Below, in pieces: positions 6,128 to 8,832 of a stretch of DNA of 8,832 nucleotides. Made by a program: the position numbers and the translations under genes. The first letter of the stretch is position 1. Every line of letters starts with the position of its first letter. The stretch lies in assembly GCA_902795785.1 (NCBI GenBank), contig CADBMK010000115.1, positions 1 to 8,832 of the forward strand, given 5' to 3'. This DNA is from an uncultured Bacteroidia bacterium. GTDB lineage: Bacteria; Bacteroidota; Bacteroidia; Bacteroidales; UBA932. The notes under the pieces are model-generated. The model was not told the origin of the DNA. It saw only the letters and a list, made by a program, of their open reading frames with translations, and searched no databases.

Positions 6128-7372
6128 TTACTCTACGGTTACTTTGGTAATTGTATAGCCAGTACCGACAAACAGGGCTCCATCCTGAGCGGAAATCAAA
6201 TCAATGGAATCCTGGGTGATGATGTATTCCAGAACCATATCGCCACTTATTGAAGCGTCGCCACGGTTCGGATCGCTCTCTCCGGTATAGATATTCCTCC
6301 ACCATGATGTTGCCAGACAACCCTGTCCGCTACCGCTGACATAACCGCGGACGATGCTGCCCACCTGAATGTAATTCACGAGGGTTGTCTTCAGGCCGTC
6401 AAACGGAGTACCCCAGTCAACATAGTGGGAGCCCTCCCAGATGATAACTTCGTTTGTTACGGTCAGCGTAGCAGACGTGCCGCTGCCGAAGCCAAGGGCC
6501 TTACCTTCATCGTCAAGACCTGTTACCGTATAGTCTCCAGGCTCAAGGCTTGGGCATGTAAAGACAATGCTGCCGAATTCTTTGCTTACAAGAGTAACGT
6601 TCGCACCGTTGACAGCGATGCTCTGAACGTGCTGGAGGTTGATACCGGTAACGGTAATATTGCTGCCAGGCTTACCCTTGAAAGTGGTTTCACCCACTAC
6701 AGGCTTGCTGCTTACTATCACGGTATAATCATAGTAGAAACCGCCTTCAACTCCATAGCATCCGGCATATGCGGTTCCACTCTCATCTTTGAATGATACG
6801 GTGTATTCACCGTCACTGAGAGAGGTAGGAATACTTACCTGGATCTTCTCATCTGTCTTTGAGAGAATCTCCGCCTCGGTACCGTTAAGCAGGACCTTGG
6901 CTACTCCGCCAAGACGGGCTCCTTCGATGATACCCGTTCCGCCAGGTGCAACCAGACGGTTGTCCGAAACATAGGTAACCACAGGGTCCGTGTCAAGCGG
7001 ACGTACGATCAGCTGGAAACTGCGTGATGTACTCTTGCCAGCCGTGGTGGTAGCCACAACCTTTCCGTTATAGGTACCTACCGCCAACTGGATTTCAATA
7101 TCCTTACCCTTAGCCACTTCCTCGTCTTCAATATACCAGGCCACGCTGGTATGCTGCGCAGGTGTAACCACGAGTGAGAACTCGAACGGCGTAGTGCGCA
7201 CGATTGAGGAAAGCACTCCGGGAACACCGTCTGTCCAGGTTGGGAAGTTGGTGTTCAGGATGCGTGGATAATCATTCTCGTCGGCCGTGAAGAAAGGTTC
7301 CTTCTCTGAACAGCCGCTCAGAAGCAGAGCCGTCATGGCCGCTGCCGATATAATGTTGAATATCTTGTTCAT
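6128..7372 (-). CDS. IPT/TIG-domain surface glycan-binding lipoprotein (SusE/SGBP position in PUL)
   Basis: A 414-residue lipoprotein predicted to bind polysaccharide at the cell surface and support the SusC/SusD importer. The signal peptide ends in the lipobox LLSGC (Cys21), followed by SEKEP, an acidic/lysine stretch compatible with surface export. Domains by eye: a PKD/Ig-like domain at about 62-125, two IPT/TIG-like beta-sandwiches at about 128-200 and 223-305, and a C-terminal domain at 308-414 with WEGSHYVDWGTPFDG and an aromatic WWRN (357-360) that could contact sugar. The ATG at 7372 is chosen because it begins MNKIFNIISAAAM, a proper signal peptide. In-frame ATGs at 7402 and 7390 overlap the susD end and would place charged residues before it. 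It follows susD after 10 nt and precedes GH5 by 1 nt. No catalytic signature was recognised. The role comes from architecture and position; the ligand is unknown. Confidence 0.85.
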   Translation of the reverse strand: MNKIFNIISAAAMTALLLSGCSEKEPFFTADENDYPRILNTNFPTWTDGVPGVLSSIVRTTPFEFSLVVTPAQHTSVAWYIEDEEVAKGKDIEIQLAVGTYNGKVVATTTAGKSTSRSFQLIVRPLDTDPVVTYVSDNRLVAPGGTGIIEGARLGGVAKVLLNGTEAEILSKTDEKIQVSIPTSLSDGEYTVSFKDESGTAYAGCYGVEGGFYYDYTVIVSSKPVVGETTFKGKPGSNITVTGINLQHVQSIAVNGANVTLVSKEFGSIVFTCPSLEPGDYTVTGLDDEGKALGFGSGTSATLTVTNEVIIWEGSHYVDWGTPFDGLKTTLVNYIQVGSIVRGYVSGSGQGCLATSWWRNIYTGESDPNRGDASISGDMVLEYIITQDSIDLISAQDGALFVGTGYTITKVTVE

Positions 7373-7382
7373 AGCACTCTTC

Positions 7383-8832
7383 TTATTCATAACGACCTTC
7401 ATATTTATCCCACCATACACGGGCGTGCCAGTTATCGCTTCCGTTAAGAGGTTCGCGGGCAACGGCTGCCTTGTAGTTCACGGTATTGTAGGTCTCTTCC
7501 ATCTTAGGATACTTGAGACGCACCGGCGTGGTCATATCACTGTCACCGTCGGCAAATCCCGTATCGGTAATATTCCTTCTGTCCTCAAGCACAGGATAGT
7601 CGGCGCGGCGGAGGTTAGCCCAGGCCTCGGCCGGATTGGTCAGATGAAGAATCCATGCCTGAGTGTTGATGCTTTCCTTTGGATTGTTGCCGAGAGGATT
7701 GGCTTCAAGGAAGGAGTTAATTTCGCTCTCGCTGATTGCCCTTTCTGCCTTCAGATACCTCTGGTTAAGCATCTGCATGGAAGCCCTGACACCTGCTTCG
7801 TAATGGCTTTCAGCCGAGCCGTCCACATTCCATCCCATCACCTTTGCCTCAGCAAGGAGGAGTTCCTGCTCCGCATAAGTCATCATAATGCCAGGAGCGG
7901 CAGGGTTCTCAAGATCAAGTGAGAGGAATGGACGGATCATCCTGTTGTGATGGTTGTCAGACGTGTAACGGGAATCTGTCTGAGCCAGTTTTTCAAATTC
8001 AGGCAGCTGGTCAAGGCTTGGGCAGTCAACCCATGCGCTTGAGCTGTACCATGCCTGACCAACGTGGCAAGGATGTGCGCCAAGACCGGAGCTGACCTCC
8101 CAGGCAGTTACTTCCTCTGTGAAATCATGGATTCCGCTGAGGTCATAGGCGTTATCGTTACGCGTTGCAAAGTTGTAGTGGCGGCAGATGCGGAACAGAC
8201 GTGGATCCGCAGAATTCTGCAGCTGGTTGTAAAGAGTTGCGCAGATAAGCGTAGGAGAGGTCTTGTCCTGTCCGTAGAAAACCTCAGAGAGAGCGTTTAC
8301 GCGGAAGTCAAGGTCCTTGGCTCCTTCATAGAGAGTGAACGGAGCATCGATGTAGCGGATGAAGGCATCATCGCTTGCCGATGTCATATACTTACCCGTA
8401 GCAAGAGCGGCCTCGAACTCAGCCCTGGCCTTGTCAGGATCCACATCGGAGATACGCATCGCAAAACGCATCCTCAGGGAGTTGGCAAACTTCTGCCACT
8501 CCTTGACGTCGCCGGCGAATCCGCTGACGTCGCCAGTCACGTGGTCATTGCCGGACTCAAGCTGTTCCTGGCAGGCCTCGAGTTCCTCGAAGAAGAAATC
8601 GTAGATATCCTTCTGCGTGTCATATACCGGATTTGATATACCCTCGGTATAGCCCTTTCCGGCCTGCGAGCAAGGAATATCTCCGTAGGTGTCGGTAAGC
8701 ACCGACATCATATATACACGGTGGATACGAAGGACTGCATTCAAATTAGGCTTGTCCTCGCTGTTGGCGATGCCGTCCACGAGGTTCTTGATACCCACGT
8801 TGTAGTACTCGTCCCAGAGTTTGCTCATCTCG
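7383..8832 (-). CDS. SusD/RagB-family nutrient-binding outer-membrane protein (SusD-like_2 type), N-terminus beyond the window
   Basis: The C-terminal 482 residues of a SusD homologue, the surface lid that binds glycan over the SusC TonB-dependent channel. The alpha-helical, TPR-like SusD fold is supported by RIHRVYMMSVLTDTYGDIP near the visible start, YDTQKDIYDFFFEELEAC after it, the central MMTYAEQELLLAEAKVMGW helix, the EAWANLRRADYP segment, and the terminal ARVWWDKYEGRYE. These are features of the SusD-like_2 (RagB/SusD) subgroup. The frame remains open to the last base, and codon GAG precedes the first visible Met (8828), so this is not the true start; about 80-110 residues with the lipoprotein signal are missing. 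It leads the visible part of the operon, and a susC-like gene is expected directly upstream. The TAA stop at 7383-7385 is 10 nt before the SGBP start. Specificity cannot be read from sequence; the enzymes downstream suggest beta-glucan. Confidence 0.92.
   Translation of the reverse strand, partial: EMSKLWDEYYNVGIKNLVDGIANSEDKPNLNAVLRIHRVYMMSVLTDTYGDIPCSQAGKGYTEGISNPVYDTQKDIYDFFFEELEACQEQLESGNDHVTGDVSGFAGDVKEWQKFANSLRMRFAMRISDVDPDKARAEFEAALATGKYMTSASDDAFIRYIDAPFTLYEGAKDLDFRVNALSEVFYGQDKTSPTLICATLYNQLQNSADPRLFRICRHYNFATRNDNAYDLSGIHDFTEEVTAWEVSSGLGAHPCHVGQAWYSSSAWVDCPSLDQLPEFEKLAQTDSRYTSDNHHNRMIRPFLSLDLENPAAPGIMMTYAEQELLLAEAKVMGWNVDGSAESHYEAGVRASMQMLNQRYLKAERAISESEINSFLEANPLGNNPKESINTQAWILHLTNPAEAWANLRRADYPVLEDRRNITDTGFADGDSDMTTPVRLKYPKMEETYNTVNYKAAVAREPLNGSDNWHARVWWDKYEGRYE

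Noticed and set aside
5711..6253. Plus-strand open frame opposite GH5 and the SGBP end
   Set aside because: Crosses two strongly supported minus-strand genes and has no recognisable motif; a shadow of GC-rich codons.
7373..7462. N-terminal extension of the SGBP reading frame inside susD
   Set aside because: It would place 30 residues, including charged ones, ahead of a complete lipoprotein signal and overlap susD by about 80 nt.
7287..7922. Plus-strand open frame of 211 codons opposite the SGBP start and SusD
   Set aside because: Its N-terminal hydrophobic stretch is only the reverse complement of the SGBP signal region; it overlaps two real genes.
8064..8636. Plus-strand open frame of 190 codons opposite SusD
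   Set aside because: The SusD frame on the minus strand is unambiguous and the plus frame has no domain signature.
8826..8828. ATG at 8828 as the true start of the SusD-like protein
   Set aside because: The frame is open through the window edge, no signal peptide or lipobox follows, and the homologous fold begins well before this point.

Overview
The window looks like a chromosomal segment of a Bacteroidales bacterium (Bacteroides/Prevotella-like, probably gut or rumen; genus not assignable). The evidence is a SusD-type polysaccharide utilization locus (PUL), several lipoproteins with Bacteroidetes-style signal peptides, and promoters matching the Bacteroidetes consensus (TTTG, 19-20 nt, TAnnTTTG) instead of the usual -35/-10 boxes.

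Right part (2708-8832, all minus strand): the distal half of a PUL transcribed right to left. The order is SusD-like protein (5' end beyond the window), an IPT/TIG surface glycan-binding lipoprotein (SGBP), a GH5 glycanase lipoprotein and a GH3 beta-glucosidase lipoprotein. The genes are separated by 10 nt, 1 nt and a 4-nt ATGA overlap, so they form one operon. A susC-like TonB transporter is expected just beyond position 8832. The inferred pathway is glycan capture at the surface by SusD and SGBP, chain cutting by GH5, import by SusC/D, and release of glucose from oligosaccharides by GH3. A beta-glucan is the most likely substrate, but its exact type is not resolved.

Middle (1462-2707): a single AAA/STAND-like ATPase gene with a C-terminal winged helix, visibly more AT-rich than the PUL. 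Its probable promoter overlaps an almost perfect 18-bp inverted repeat, which suggests operator control, possibly by its own product.

Left part: a small secreted Spy/CpxP-like protein on the plus strand (910-1398) ends at a strong terminator shared with the convergent ATPase gene. Divergent from it is ribD (minus strand, cut by the left edge), preceded by a complete riboflavin-operon leader: promoter, FMN riboswitch and intrinsic terminator. The terminator's U-tract ends 8 nt before the ribD start codon. The 342 nt between ribD and the small gene (568-909) hold only this leader and the two divergent promoters.

No tRNA, rRNA, CRISPR array, insertion sequence or phage gene is visible. I do not see a clearly new multi-gene system. 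The least explained items are the palindrome-controlled ATPase, the unassigned C-terminal domain of the SGBP and the predicted long-range antiterminator of the FMN riboswitch.
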